NCBI GenBank assembly: GCA_007449985.2
Contig: VIIQ02000032.1
Coordinates: 372,001-436,000, forward strand
Direction: 5' to 3'
DNA length: 64,000 bases
Source of the DNA: Desmodesmus armatus
Taxonomy: Eukaryota; Chlorophyta; Chlorophyceae; Sphaeropleales; Scenedesmaceae
Of the stretch, positions 22,001-33,854 are shown one piece after another (the stretch's first letter is position 1; each line of letters starts with the position of its first letter). The position numbers and the translations under genes were made by a program. Below the pieces are notes generated by a model. The model saw only the letters and a list, made by a program, of their open reading frames with translations. It ran no database searches and was not told the DNA's origin.

Positions 22001-24334
22001 GGTACAGAGCCCAAACACTAGCTGCACATGTTCAACTGTAGGAATGCAACCCACAAGTGCAAGAAGGGGAGCTGATGCCAACCGCACTCGACCACCATCG
22101 CTCTTCAGGGCAACATCGCCCCACCAAGTCCCACATTTCCACCAGTGCCACAGCACTAACACACCTGGAACTTGCACCTATCCCCCAGGCCTGCTGCTGC
22201 GCTGAGCTCGTTGGCCCGTGCTGCCTGCACAGGGCTGAGTGTGATGCCCTGGGAGGTGCAGCCAAACTTGCGGCTGATGTGTCTGCTGCTGCCGCCAATG
22301 CCGCAACCGATGTCTACCATCTGCAGGAACAGGGACAACAGGGCAACAAGCGGAGGCTGCCGTGTTGAGGAGATAAGTCAGGCATACAATGCAGTAGCAG
22401 GTGTGGATGGGTGGAGCGGGCTTGTGCTAGCAAGGTGCTGCCGAGACATCTCAGTTGCTGGGCTGGGACACAGCATAGTCACCGTGGTGACGCAACCACA
22501 CGTGTGTTTTGGCCGCTTCGCAGGGAGAGGACAGACTGCAGGCCACTTCAACAATACATCATGGCACCAGGGGGGGGGGGGGGCGCTAAGGTTGTTTTCG
22601 GACACTATGCTAAGAAGTTGAAAGTGGGACTCCCCAACCACCCACCCACCCCCCCTAAATGTCCTCTGACCGTCTTGTAACTGGCCTAAGCAAGGTCTAA
22701 ATTGTTATTATATTTATTCCACGTGTTTTTGAGGTACTCTGATGGCCACAAGGGTGGTGCTGTGCTCTATCAGTCAAGTCACCTCAGGCGTCCCAGTGCC
22801 GCAGTGGGGCACGGCATGAACGGTCAGCAGTGTGATCAAAGCACTGCTGTGCAGCCCTGAAAAATCTCACACATGAAATAACACAGTTGGTACATCCTTG
22901 TACTCTGCCTTGCTCAAAACAAGCTTCAATTCTGTAGCACTGACACACCACTCCTGCTGCTCTTCTGCTGTGAGCTGGTGGTCTGGGTGCATCTGCTGCC
23001 AGTGAGACAGCATGTGGTACTCTCAAACCACAGATGGTGCCACCCAGTGGGTCACTGTCACACAGGGGGCATTGATAGGGAACGATGTTGCTGGGGGCTG
23101 ACTTGGTGCTGGTCTCTGCACTCTTGTAACGCATGTCTGGGTACTGGCATGGGCACCGTGCCACGGCTTTAGTGCTGCCATGGGCAGCCTCAGGGGTAAA
23201 TGGTAATTGGAGATGCTCAGAACATGCTTAGATCAACTCAGTTTGTCGATAGCTTTCGCATGCGCTACCTCCCAGCTTCATCCGATGCTCCTACAAGAAG
23301 TTTGCAGCATGCCAGGACATTAGTGAAACTCAGCTTGACCCACCCACCCCCCCCCCCCTTTTCAACCTGCTCAGATGCCCATAAATTTCTTTGTATATGT
23401 TATTTAATATGTTAATAACTAATTGTGAAAGTACCAAGTCAAAGTCCAGCATAGTGTCCAAAGTTAACTGAACTGCCCCCCCCCCCTGATGGCACCAAAG
23501 CAACGCAGCTGAGCTGCCTAGGCACACTGATAGTAGTGCTGCGTCCATAGTATCACCATTGCCTTCAGCTCTCAAGTGTGTTTGCATGCAGTGATGAAGA
23601 CAGAGTCATTATCACGATGGTGTCGCTGAACTGCATTGGTGTGACACAGCCGCACACATACCGATGTGACTGAGTCAACACCTGCCCACTTGAGGGACTC
23701 ATCGATCATGTCTATCTGTGCCTGTGCGTTGCTTTTAGGGGGTGCGTCTGCTGGGTAGTAACCTGCAGGAGGCATGAACACAGGTGGCAACACACCACGC
23801 CAGCTCAGCCAGGGTGCCTAGCAGCTGTCAACTGCATGGTGCTGGGCCACAAGGCAAAGGCCAGCACTGCCTTTCAAACCACATAGTCCCTGGTAAAACG
23901 GGTCACAAGCCAGGTGGTTGGCTGAGGATGGGTGGATGACAGCATTTGACGCCCTACCATGGTGCATGTGCTCGCCCCAGACTGACTCCCAGAGCCCAGA
24001 TGACTCATTGTAGAAGTTGGCAATGCCTTGTTTCAGTGGTGCAAACTGCAGGAAAAGCAAAAACACGTATAACCTAGTGGTTATGTGGTGGCTTGTCCAG
24101 CACAGCAGGGCGCTCTGCATGATGTGGTGTGAGATAACAGGTGACAGCCAGACAGTGTCCAAGAAAACCTACCGCATCAGGGCTGCTGCTGGGAGAGGAG
24201 GTGATCCTGACCGATTCTTCAGCACTGGAATGCACCCTAACACGCCTACTCGGCGCTTGGACTGCTGCAAGGGGCTGCCTGTGTGACTGCACACGTGCAC
24301 GGGCCTGGATGGTGGTATGGGACTGGACAAACAT
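19065..24334 (-). CDS. VTE4: Gamma-tocopherol C-methyltransferase (chloroplast)
   Basis: Methylates gamma- to alpha-tocopherol using S-adenosylmethionine, the last step of vitamin E synthesis in the plastid. Nine exons join in phase to exactly 338 codons with stop: 24334-24173, 24045-23958, 23762-23662, 22320-22165, 21825-21766, 21208-21142, 20455-20303, 19891-19754, 19153-19065. The first exon is a Ser/Arg/Val-rich transit peptide of about 54 residues. Family blocks follow: LKQGIANFYNESSGLWE, WGEHMHHGYYP, AQIDMIDESLKWAGV, the SAM-binding motif VDIGCGIGG at residues 119-127, QGITLSPVQAARA, ESGEHMP, VVTWCHR, ICDAYYLPAWCS, DIKTADWS and APFW. The end GLIKFVLITGVKP matches the family C terminus. 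Length is typical. An intronic copy of the 20455 exon border lies at 20537-20575. The start choice fits the ATG preceding a transit peptide. Confidence 0.95.
20537..20575. repeat. Duplicated VTE4 exon border
   Basis: A near copy of 20436-20473, which spans the acceptor of the VTE4 exon starting at 20455. It lies just upstream in the intron and keeps an AG, so it is another potential decoy 3' splice site. Confidence 0.7.
21017..21108. repeat. 21-bp tandem repeat, about four copies
   Basis: Units of the type GTACTGCCGAAACACTGCAC are repeated four times with few differences, within the VTE4 intron between exons 21208-21142 and 20455-20303. I see no coding role. Confidence 0.9.
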
Positions 24335-24841
24335 CGTTGCAGGGTCAAGCTGATGCAAACAAATGACACAAGACACGTCAGAGGTCAAAGCTGCCACAGA
24401 GCAGCAAATAAGAGACAATAAGTATTCTTCTGTGAGATCTGGCTGAGTGACTCAGCATAGAGTGCAGAGAACAGGGGCAAAGTACAGGGGTAGAGACAGA
24501 CAGGTTTGAGCACAACAGTAGCCTCAAGGCGTCGGTATGCCGCTTCTCCCTCGAAAACGGTTGCAGAAACCTGAAAGCGGGTTCATCAGATGTATTGTGA
24601 GCACGTCTGTCCCCTGCTTGCCCCGTAAACATTTCTTTGCTTGCTCTTCTTACATTGGTGGCCAGCATCAGCATCCCTGAAGATGTTGTTTTCCAGTGTT
24701 GTGACCCCCGTTCTGGGACACCACCAAACACCAAGCAGGTAGCTTGTTGTATACATGGCTGGCCACCTACATTTGTGGCTGCTGGGGATCTGTGGGGCGC
24801 TGCGATCAGGCTGCTACAGCCAAAAATGATGCTGACTGGTG
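24335..24841. promoter_or_regulatory. Bidirectional promoter region VTE4 / rhodanese
   Basis: The 507 bases between the divergent start codons of VTE4 (minus, 24334) and the rhodanese gene (plus, 24842) must contain both promoters and 5' UTRs. No TATA box or named element stands out. Both products have predicted plastid transit peptides, which is consistent with co-regulation, but this is inference. Confidence 0.5.
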
Positions 24842-27800
24842 ATGGTTTGTCTACATTTGCACAGGACGCTGTGCTCCGGCCACCACAGCCAGAGCAGGCA
24901 GCCTTTTGGCGCTGACTACAGCGGCAGCACGTCCACCAGCAGCAGCTGCAGCAGCAGGAGCAGCTGCCGTGATGCCAGTCGCACTGGGGTGGTGTCCTGT
25001 GCGGGGCGGGAACGGCAAGGTCCATCTGGTCTGCACGTTGATGGCCACAGCCCTACCAGCCCTTCTGGATGGGATGTTATGCGACAGAGTCTTCAAGATT
25101 CAGGGGTGCGTGTGCTGTAAAGCCTGATATGCCCCTTGCAAGACTTGGGGTTTGAATAGGTGCCTGTACCGCACCTATCTCCGCTTGAGTGCCCACACTA
25201 GCAGCAATGCACCCCTGCCTGGTCCAAGAAAAGTGCACTGGCAGCAGCACCACTTGTTCTGCTCTTGCCGGCAGACTGGCGGGCATAGCGTGCCTGAGCG
25301 ATTGCATGCCATGGCATTTGGGCGCCCTGCAGGTCAAGATGGTTTCTCCCCAGGAACTGACCTTTGCAGCAGAGCGGGGCAACATACTGGTGGTGGACGT
25401 CAGGTGGGCAGTGCCTTTTTGAACCATTTTCCAGCAGACACGTGCCAGCTGTCGTGGAGCCAGTGTTTGGCAGCAGCCTGCACTCGTCAGTCTGCAGAAG
25501 GCTAGTGGCCCATGCATTGCTGTCCCTCACTACGCTGACACCACAGCCGAAGCATTCACAGCAGGCAGGGTTGCTTGGCAGCCAAATTTGGGAAGCAGAT
25601 GTGGTGCACCAAGTGACAGACACCTCACTGCTTGTCTTTCCATCGTGGGTTCCATTTCTGCAGGCCTGCAGCGGACTATGAAAAGGCAGGTGGACCACTT
25701 GGCTAAGGATCAGTGGGGTCGGCCATGCTTAGGTGGTGGTTGATGGAGCAAGCTCCACCACGCAGCCTGAGGGAGGATGGGAAACTGCACCCTTATGTTC
25801 AGCGTCAGGATTTGGCCAGCCAACAGCAATAGCATGATGGAGCAGGCTGTTGAGTGCCCTCACCCTAGGCTGGCATCTCCTGTACGGCCCCAGGTCTGCT
25901 CTCATGTTGCTGGCTGCACTCAACAAAACCTTCGGGCACTTTCCTTGCAAACCCCACTGCAACAGTGCACCAGGGAGTGAGAGGGGGTCTGCTTACCTTT
26001 TAGAGGGGCAGATGAATCCACGATAGCTGACCATGACAAGCCATGTGTGCTGAGTGAGCGTCGGCATGCCTGTGTGCACAACTGCTGCAGGGACACATTC
26101 CAGATGCGTTGAACGTGCCCTTTTACAGGCCAATCACAGGCTGGTGAGCAGGGTCACATAGTATGTGTCTTGGCACTGAGTGCCAGGCTGGCAGCATCGC
26201 CCCAGTGCAGCCGCAGCAGTCATGCTCAACTGAGTGCGCTGCTTTGATGCCTCTGGACCTCGCAAGCAGCTGAAACATGTGCATGCATACATGCGAAAGG
26301 GGGGCCGGCGACAGCTGAGGCAGCAGAATGACGCAAATGGTGCTCAAGCAAGGTTGACATCACACGCCACCCGCATGCTGCAGCCATGCCGGCAAGCTGC
26401 ACACCTTACATCACCAGTCACTGCACTGAGTGCGCATGCACACACATGCACATGAGCACCTGAGTGACGTCTGTAAGCTTCAGCACCTTGTGGTTTCTGT
26501 TACGGGCTGCAGCGCATGCCATTAAGTTGGGGGAATAGGCCAGTGGCTCATTGAATAGCATTGCTTCACCTGTCTGTCTGTCTGCAGGGAGCCCTTCAAG
26601 ATTGCGCGGCGGTTGGGCTATGCAGCGTGAGTAAGGCACACAGGGGCATAAAGAGCATGCTCTTAGTCAAAGGCACAGTGCTAGGCTCTGGTGATGTGGC
26701 TTGTGCAACTGACGAGACAGGCTGCCATCGCTATAAGCTACGTTCAGATCTGTTTAGAACGTCAGGAGGACAGCAGCCATGTGCACCCACATGGGCTGCT
26801 GATGGGCACAAACAGAACAGGGGTCGGCAGCACAGCCCAGCACGTCACAGCAGGCACATTGGCTGCCGTTGCATTGCCAAAGCGAGCTTGTGTTATGTGT
26901 GTCACATGTAGCATTGACGTGGCTGTGTGCCTGGGCTGTTTGTGTGCAGGTTTGGGGTGTTGAATGGTACAGAAGTCAACCCAGACTTTGCAAAGGGTGA
27001 GGGCTGACTGTGCTTGTCCTGTTCACGGCTCACATGCATGCATGTCTTGTTCAGGAGGTCATCAGCAGCCCAAGATGGGCTGCTGCCAATAGGTTTTATC
27101 ACAAGCTTGAAGCAAATCACCCAAACAGTAACCTTTTGGGTCCCTTGGCGTGAACAGTGCTAGGCGGTTGCTGCTGTGTTGTCACTATCGTTCCTGCTGT
27201 GCTGTGCTGCATTGTGCTGTGCTGTGCAGAGGTCCGGGCCATCGTTGAAAGTGCTGGTGCAGGCAAGACAGTAGTGCTGTATTGCTCGCAAGGCGGTGTG
27301 ATGGAGTCAAATGAGATACACAAGCGTGGATGGCAAACAAGGCGAGTTTTCACATGTGCTCCCAGCAAAGCATAGCATGACATGATGTGATCTAGTGGGA
27401 AGCACAGCACAGCACGGCCCACACCAGCGCAGGTTTGTTGCCTCCAGCCCCAGTGTGAAGTCTGGTTGAAGTCTGGGTCTTCCCAGTATGCAGCAAATGG
27501 TTTGCTGGCAGTCAGGGACCCACCCGCATGCTCGGTTTCCTCATCATTTCTGATGGTGACTAATAGCAGGGCAACGACTAGTAAGGCGGCAAAAGCCAAA
27601 GCTCTCAGTGTAAGGTTTTTTTGGGGGGGGGGGGAGGATTCCAGCCCATTCACTTGAGCTCTGTCTTGAAGCCTTCTGACGTTGTTCTGCGCGTGCAGGT
27701 CGCTGGTAGCAGCATATGACTTGACGCAAGATGGCATCAGCAATGTACAAGTATTGCGAGACGGCTACACGGGGTGGATCAATGCGGGCAGGTAGGTCAT

Positions 27801-28289
27801 GGTATGTGGCGTTATGTTGGACCAACCCTCACTTTGAGGACCTGCCAGGTGTCGCTGCAGTGCGTGTCTGGCAAGCCACCTGCAGTACAACACCATCACG
27901 TTCGTTTCTGCCTTTGTGGAAGCCTGTCTTGGGGACCAACTAGTCACTGGCACCAGTCTGTTGCCGTCTCACAGAGCTGCACCGAAAGCTTTACCGGTGG
28001 ACTTGTGTCGTACTACTAGTAGTACGACATATGTAGTACACTGGGCCCACCTTCTATAGTAGGCAGTGTGGACACCCGCTGATAGTGACTGCTGCCAGCC
28101 TGCCACTAGCACACAGAGCTGTGTTGTGTGCTGTTTCCGCTGCCTACTACACACATGTTGCACCGGCATTGAGCTTCGATTCTGAGCTGAGCCCATGCCA
28201 ACCAATGACTCCACTACCGCGCCTGTTGTGCCTGTAGGGACATTGAGATTTTGGAATACGAGGAGGACACAGAGGAAGTGACTGCATGA
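24842..28289 (+). CDS. Plastid rhodanese-like protein, STR9-type
   Basis: Single-domain rhodanese (sulfurtransferase fold); substrate unknown. Exons: 24842-25105, 25333-25403, 25664-25685, 26091-26143, 26588-26626, 26950-26996, 27240 to about 27320, 27699-27791, 28238-28289. The first 80 residues are Ser/Arg-rich and read as a transit peptide. Conserved blocks: SPQELTFAAERGNILVVDVRP, YEKGHIPDALNVPFYRPI, KIARRLGYAAFGVLNGTEVN, VVLYCSQGG with the candidate catalytic Cys184, SLVAAYDL and NVQVLRDGYTGWINAG. The segment IARRLGYA..G..NGTE.NPDF resembles Arabidopsis STR9 (At2g42220). The third exon ends at a GC donor (AAG|GCAGGT), which is the only way I found to keep frame into GHIP. A small exon between 27320 and 27698 is missing from this model: no donor of the right phase leads directly to 27699. 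The start codon is the first ATG of the open frame and is tentative. Confidence 0.8.
28006..28029. repeat. Perfect 24-bp palindrome
   Basis: The centre GTACTACTAGTAGTAC is extended symmetrically to 24 bases with no spacer. It is in the last intron of the rhodanese gene. Function not apparent. Confidence 0.9.
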
Positions 28290-31200
28290 CCTACACACCA
28301 CTAGCTGCCCCCAGCTGCAGCCCCTGGTGCACTCTGGCTGCAGCCACTGCTGCCGTTTCAATTTTGATTACCTTCGGGTGGAAGCTGTATTGCCGAGTGC
28401 GACATGTACCTTGCCTTGTGACAGGGCGCTCGAGTCATTGTTTGGGGCTTTTTGACACCAAGTGCGGCTGCTGCTGCAAAGAGGGAGTTGCAGTTGCTGT
28501 CAAGGGGGAGTTGCAGTTGAAAGAGGGAGTCGCAGTTCTGCAGCAAGGGAAGAGTTGTAGTTGATGTGAGTGGGTGAGCAGCACTGGGTACTTTATCTGA
28601 GAGGCAGTGCTTGAGAGGCAGTGTGTGTGGTGCAGCAATGGTGGTGCAACACAAGATTCGGTGTACAGGTGTGCAAGTTGTGGCGTAACAGTATTAGTGC
28701 TTTTTGTGTTGTTGGCATGTGCCTGTTCAAATGATGTGGCTGACCAAATCTGGCAGTCTGCCAAGTAGGCCCCAGAGCTGAACGGAAAAACCTTGCACCA
28801 CTCATCAGCTAGGACGCGCTGCAGCAATTACCAATGCCGATATTGTAGTGGGAACCCTCTTCCCCGGCACTAGCCAGCGAGCAGGTCTGCTCATGGGGGA
28901 TGAGCCAGGGGGATGAGCCAGCTATCACCACCCGGAGTTCCTGTTCGCATTCGAGTGGATGATCGAGATCACCCGCGCAAGTATGTCAATTCTGGTACCT
29001 GACAAGCCCCGGGTTACATTACAATGGCGGCAGACTCCAGCAAGCAGCATCTCCTTGCCTGGAACGAACACACGCCAACCCCTCTCAAGCTCTCCGTGAT
29101 CTGTCTGGGCCTTGCCTGCTTGCAGCTGCCAAGTTGGCCGCACCATAAACGAGGTTGCACACCACAAGTATGCCCCAACCATCCTTGGCGAGACTGGGGC
29201 ATCCTACTCAACTCAGCACAAGGCAATGGGGTGCAATGCTGTGTCACCAACTGCACCAACCCTTAGGCGGCACCAGCGCTGCAAGCTCTCCGCGGCGCAG
29301 GAGATGAACAACCCCAGCCCTTGGTTGCTCCAGTCAAGCAGCAGCAGCTCTGCCAGCCCTCAATGCACTGGTAGTGATGTGACAATGCCCTTGGTAGAAC
29401 CCAGGCTCACAATTCACGCGCGAGGCCCACAGTCACCACTTTGAAACTCCCAATTCAGCTTGCACCATTTGCACCTTCCAACAAATCAATCCTGACAAGA
29501 AACCACAATCGCTACAGTGGTTGATTGGCCTCGCTTGTACAACAAAGGAGCCATCCCCGGGCGATGTAGGGAAATCTCAAGAACCATAGCCCCCGCCGTT
29601 CCATGCATTGCGCGAACCATAACAAAACGACACAACAAAACAATGCCCTCAAAACACCAACCCACCAGAAAAAAGAGACGGCCTGCCCATTCATTCGTAC
29701 GACCACCACCCGCCATATGTATCACTGGCGCCACCGAACTGCAAACCTCACCACGATGCCCCACAGACCCAGACTACATTCAATGCCGCCACTCGAGTTG
29801 GACGGCTAATCGAGCAGGCTACAACAGCACTCGAGCGCCCGTAAAAAGCCACAGCCATGGATGCGCCCGGTGACTGATGCCCACAAACAACCTCGGTACC
29901 GCCACCCCACTCACATCCATGCTAGGCCGCACAGCTGCGCTACAGTATGAGGTCTCTGCTGCCATGCTTTTGCGTCCACCGTACAGCTGGTTTCTTCGGT
30001 ATGAAGGCGCAACAGCACGGCCCAGGCGTGTACCCTGGTGCTCGGCGCAAGATGTGCACAATGCAGCGGAGTGTTAGGCTGCCTCGCCATGATGGTGCTC
30101 ACACCACCTGTGTCTTGTCTCGCCATCCCACATGCAGCAGTAGCCAGACATCCCCACCCTGTGGGCTTCTAGCCGCACCAAACAGCCTTAGCATTGACAC
30201 TCAGCATGCAGTCATGCACCATAGGCTGGACAGCACAGGGTGTGGCTGTCAGTCCAAACCGCCCACTTGCATTCACCGGTGCTGACACATCCGCATCAAG
30301 CAAGGCCTCAACATAACGCCACCCTTCAGCTCATGCGGATGGAGTAGTGAGTTTGCATCAAGCAAGTGAGCCAGGCGCATGCTGGAGCACGCATGCACGT
30401 ATTTCCCGCCTCACAAGGTTGGTTAGCCATGTTGCTGTTGCTCTCAACCGGCAGCCACCATCAGAAGTGGCCGCGAGCGCATACCTTCCCCTGACGCACA
30501 AACTGTCTCAATCTTTCGAGAAGAATGACGTCGTAACTGCACTGGTGCCTGTCAGCGCACACCGGCAGAAAAAAAGAGAATCAATCAATAGTACTCTCTT
30601 CGACCACAAGTACACAACAGAACACAACCACACACATGTGCCAAGTTCCCACGCACACTGTGTGTCAACATGCACACGCACACACATGCAACACACAGGA
30701 ACACAAAAAGCGCCGCTAGATCGCGGTGTGAGAGTGCCGAGTGTCCTGAGCATGCTTTGCATCAGACAGCACACATGCAGCGCTTCCCCTGTGGTTGCTA
30801 CAGCACTTGCAGCAGCCACCAGTTTGACAGGTGCACGCAAGGATACGTGACGTGCACCGCTACAGTCTTTCAGGCACCCCGTATGCTACCCAAATGCAGC
30901 CGTGCTTCCCGTCAACAGCAGCATTTCAGGGCACCATCAAAATCTTGAACCAGTGGCGACCAGAGCGTCAAGCAGCAACGCTTGTGGCATGCCATATGCG
31001 CTGTGTTGCGCGTCGACAGTGAGAGGTCAACCTGAACGCCAACCTACGAACAAACCCTGACAATCGCCCACCCACCCTGCTCCACCGCTGGTTGTTACCC
31101 CGGAGTGAGAGGAACAGCGATGCTGTACAAAGCCAAACAACAAATACTTTAAAGCCACGGACACAAGTGCAGCCTCCAGACAGAGCCCCATGGCCGACTG

Positions 31201-31992
31201 TACGCCAGGACCAAGTGCTTGTGCAGCAGTGTGTCGGATAGCCCTGTACTGCCACACCCTAGCATGGCTTGGGGCTACACCGTCTGTGCACAGCTGTGCC
31301 CGTCTCTCACCTCCGCTCCAAGCATTTGAAAGGACATTACACTACACTACAAAACCATCAACTACAAACAAATGCGGCAACTCTACACACACGCACACCA
31401 GTCTACGTCACAGACTGCAACCCTAGTTGCTTGCTGCTTGGGCCAGTTGGCAGCACATACAAGTAATCATCGTTGTAAGAGTGGGCACACATTCAAACTG
31501 ATGCACCTCGTGCGTTGCTCTGCATGAGCTGTGCTTATATCACCGCCCATCCTGGAACACAACATGCACCCAAAACAGCCAACCAAAGCATCCACCCTTT
31601 CTCGCACCAGTCAGCAAGGGCGACCCACACCAGTGTGCTTATCGCAAACACATAGCACGCCCACAGTCGATGCTTATCAGGTCAGCAATTGCAGCAGCTG
31701 ACATGCAATCCACACACAGCATGCTGTGTGGTGCAGAGCGCACCAACACGCAGCAAGCATCCATTCACTGCATCGTACTGCGGCATGAGCAAGCACCGAT
31801 CCAGTGCCCAGCAGCAAGACAAGGGCGCCTGAACGCTTGCTGGGGCTTGCATCTTGGCACAGCATGTGTGAAACAAGGTGTACAGGGAGATGCTTCACGA
31901 CAAAAACGCATGCAACTGCCCAATGCTGTGTTGTGCAGGCAGTGCAGGATGCGATTAGAAATGCCTTGAGACGCTCATAGCCGGACGCTGCA

Positions 31993-32027
31993 GGGTTTAG
32001 GGTACCTAAACCCTCAACCCTAATCCC
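31993..32027. repeat. Head-to-head telomere-like repeat
   Basis: GGGTTTAGG is followed at once by CCTAAACCC and further CCCTAA units, an inverted pair of plant-type telomere motifs. Confidence 0.75.
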
Positions 32028-32425
32028 ATCCCAACGTCAGCACAACCGCACCATGCTCTGTGCTGCTTGCACCACACACACCCCACACACATGCATACAG
32101 GTGCCAGGTGGGGCGATACCAGACAGAGAACAACATTTGCATGACCAAACGCGCCCACAAAAAACCCAGCGCAACCCTAACAGCCCTCTGTTGAGGGACT
32201 AACGCACCACATAGTGAGGTGCAGTATCCGCCGACGACAATCCACGATCAAGAAGATCCAGCACAGTAGCTGCACCTCACACGGTCAGTGCTTTCAATCA
32301 CTCTGACAACGTGGCTTGTGCAGCCCGCCGTTGCATGCATATGCGGCTTAGCGCATGGGACATATTCCCTCGCTGAACCGCCGGCAACGTTGTACCTCAT
32401 AATGTTGGAGCCGAGTCGAGGGGCC

Positions 32426-32478
32426 GGGTTTAGGTTTCAGGTTTAGGGTTAGGGTAACCTAAACCCTAAACCCAAACC
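32426..32478. repeat. Head-to-head telomere-like repeat
   Basis: About 29 bases of TTTAGGG-type sequence turn into CCTAAACCCTAAACCC within 3 bases. This is the orientation expected at an end-to-end telomere join, but only a few units are present on each side. Confidence 0.8.
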
Positions 32479-33854
32479 GAACACCGCAAGCGGCTGTCCT
32501 GCACCCCTCCCTACGGCGGACATGCTGCCCAAACAGCTTCCAAATTGCTGTGCAGCAAGTAGCATGCATTGATGCACAGGTGCCAAAGTACCCACAGGGG
32601 GCTGTGTTGTCAGCAGCAGTGTGCAAGCCAGTCACTGACATGTGGCTCTGGAGTTGCCACTGTCCCCATCAACTGCTCTGACATCAGGCCGGACAGTATC
32701 AAAACCACTGCAGACAGGCAAGCCACTGCTGGATGCATGCCTTGTGAGCCAGAGTGCACACAGAAGCGGCAGCACCGCAGCAATCACGGGCTCGCTGCCT
32801 ACCCTACGCCCTGACGCCAAGCAGCCAGTGTCCAAAATGCTTCTAGGACAGTGCCTGCCCGCATGCCACGGACTGGCATGTGCCCCGCCGCCTGACAAAC
32901 GGCTGCAGCAGCATCAAAAGAAGGCGAGAAACAACCGATCGTCAACTCCAGAACAACGCCAAGGCAACGGTGCATGTTGTGCGGAACCCTCGCCACGCAA
33001 GCTCCACACGCCAATCACTCATGGCCCCCTTGTCGATCCACTGTGCTGGAGCACGGCGAACGACAAGCACTACTGTAGGAAAACAAGGGCTGCAAAAGGC
33101 CCGTGGCGGGCTCCCGCCCGGTTCAATCAATCATGCTATGCTGCTGCTCAACTGGCAGCGAGCGCAACCGCAAAAAGAACAGATGTCACCACCACCAACC
33201 AAGGGCTAGGAACAAAGGGGACTCATCACAAGCGAGCTGGCCATAGCACAACAATGATGGACGGTAGGGCGCACGTGAAGATCCTCCACCAAAGCTATGA
33301 GCAGCTGCAACCATCCTGTAAATAAGACCGCACCACCAAACACACGGCCGCACACTCTCCACACAACAGCCACAGCATGCACTGCACATCGGACGCCTGT
33401 CAGGCAGGGTGGCAACAGGGAACCCCAAGACCCGACCAGGCACATGCGCTTGTGATCAGCACACAGTGGTTTAGACGGTGGGATCAAACCACCGTCCAAT
33501 GGCTGCAGAACGCATTCCGTCAAGCATTTGGCAGTGCTATGCCCTATGCAGCAAGGGCAGGGGTGTCTGAAACAAAACACCAACGCAGCAGAGACTCCCC
33601 ATACAACAGGTGTACCACCTACACAATGCCTGAAGCCCGAGTGGCAGCAGACTCAAATACACTACACACCTTTGGCAATCAACACAGTGGCTGATGCAGA
33701 TCAGGACTGCAAAGTCCCAGCCTTGGGGCTCCAGGCCTCACAACCATCACAAAAAACGCATGGCACCTGACCACACGCACACGCACACCGCATGGCTACA
33801 AGCTTCCCTGTGTCAGCGGCACCTCAATCACCGCCAGCATGGTCTAACAGCACA

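Larger units (their letters stand above)
28290..33854. other. Gene-poor 5.6-kb region between two convergent genes
   Basis: No reading frame here has a recognisable domain. It should include the 3' UTRs of the rhodanese and PPR genes. It contains telomere-like inverted runs at 31993-32027 and 32426-32478, an 11-bp inverted repeat (32214-32224 with 32270-32280) and many CA-rich stretches. Frames such as 32642-33325 (+) have no ATG, no domain and no splice-site support. Confidence 0.5.

Noticed and set aside
24378..25025. 215-residue minus-strand frame over the divergent promoter
   Set aside because: It overlaps the shared VTE4/rhodanese promoter and is antisense to the rhodanese transit-peptide exon; no domain.
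27117..27743. 208-residue minus-strand frame with one hydrophobic stretch
   Set aside because: It is antisense to two rhodanese exons and their intron; the hydrophobic segment is a single chance-compatible stretch, with no other support.
32642..33325. 227-residue plus-strand frame in the gene-poor region
   Set aside because: Starts at GTG, composition is that of unselected CA/GC-rich DNA, no domain or exon-like borders.
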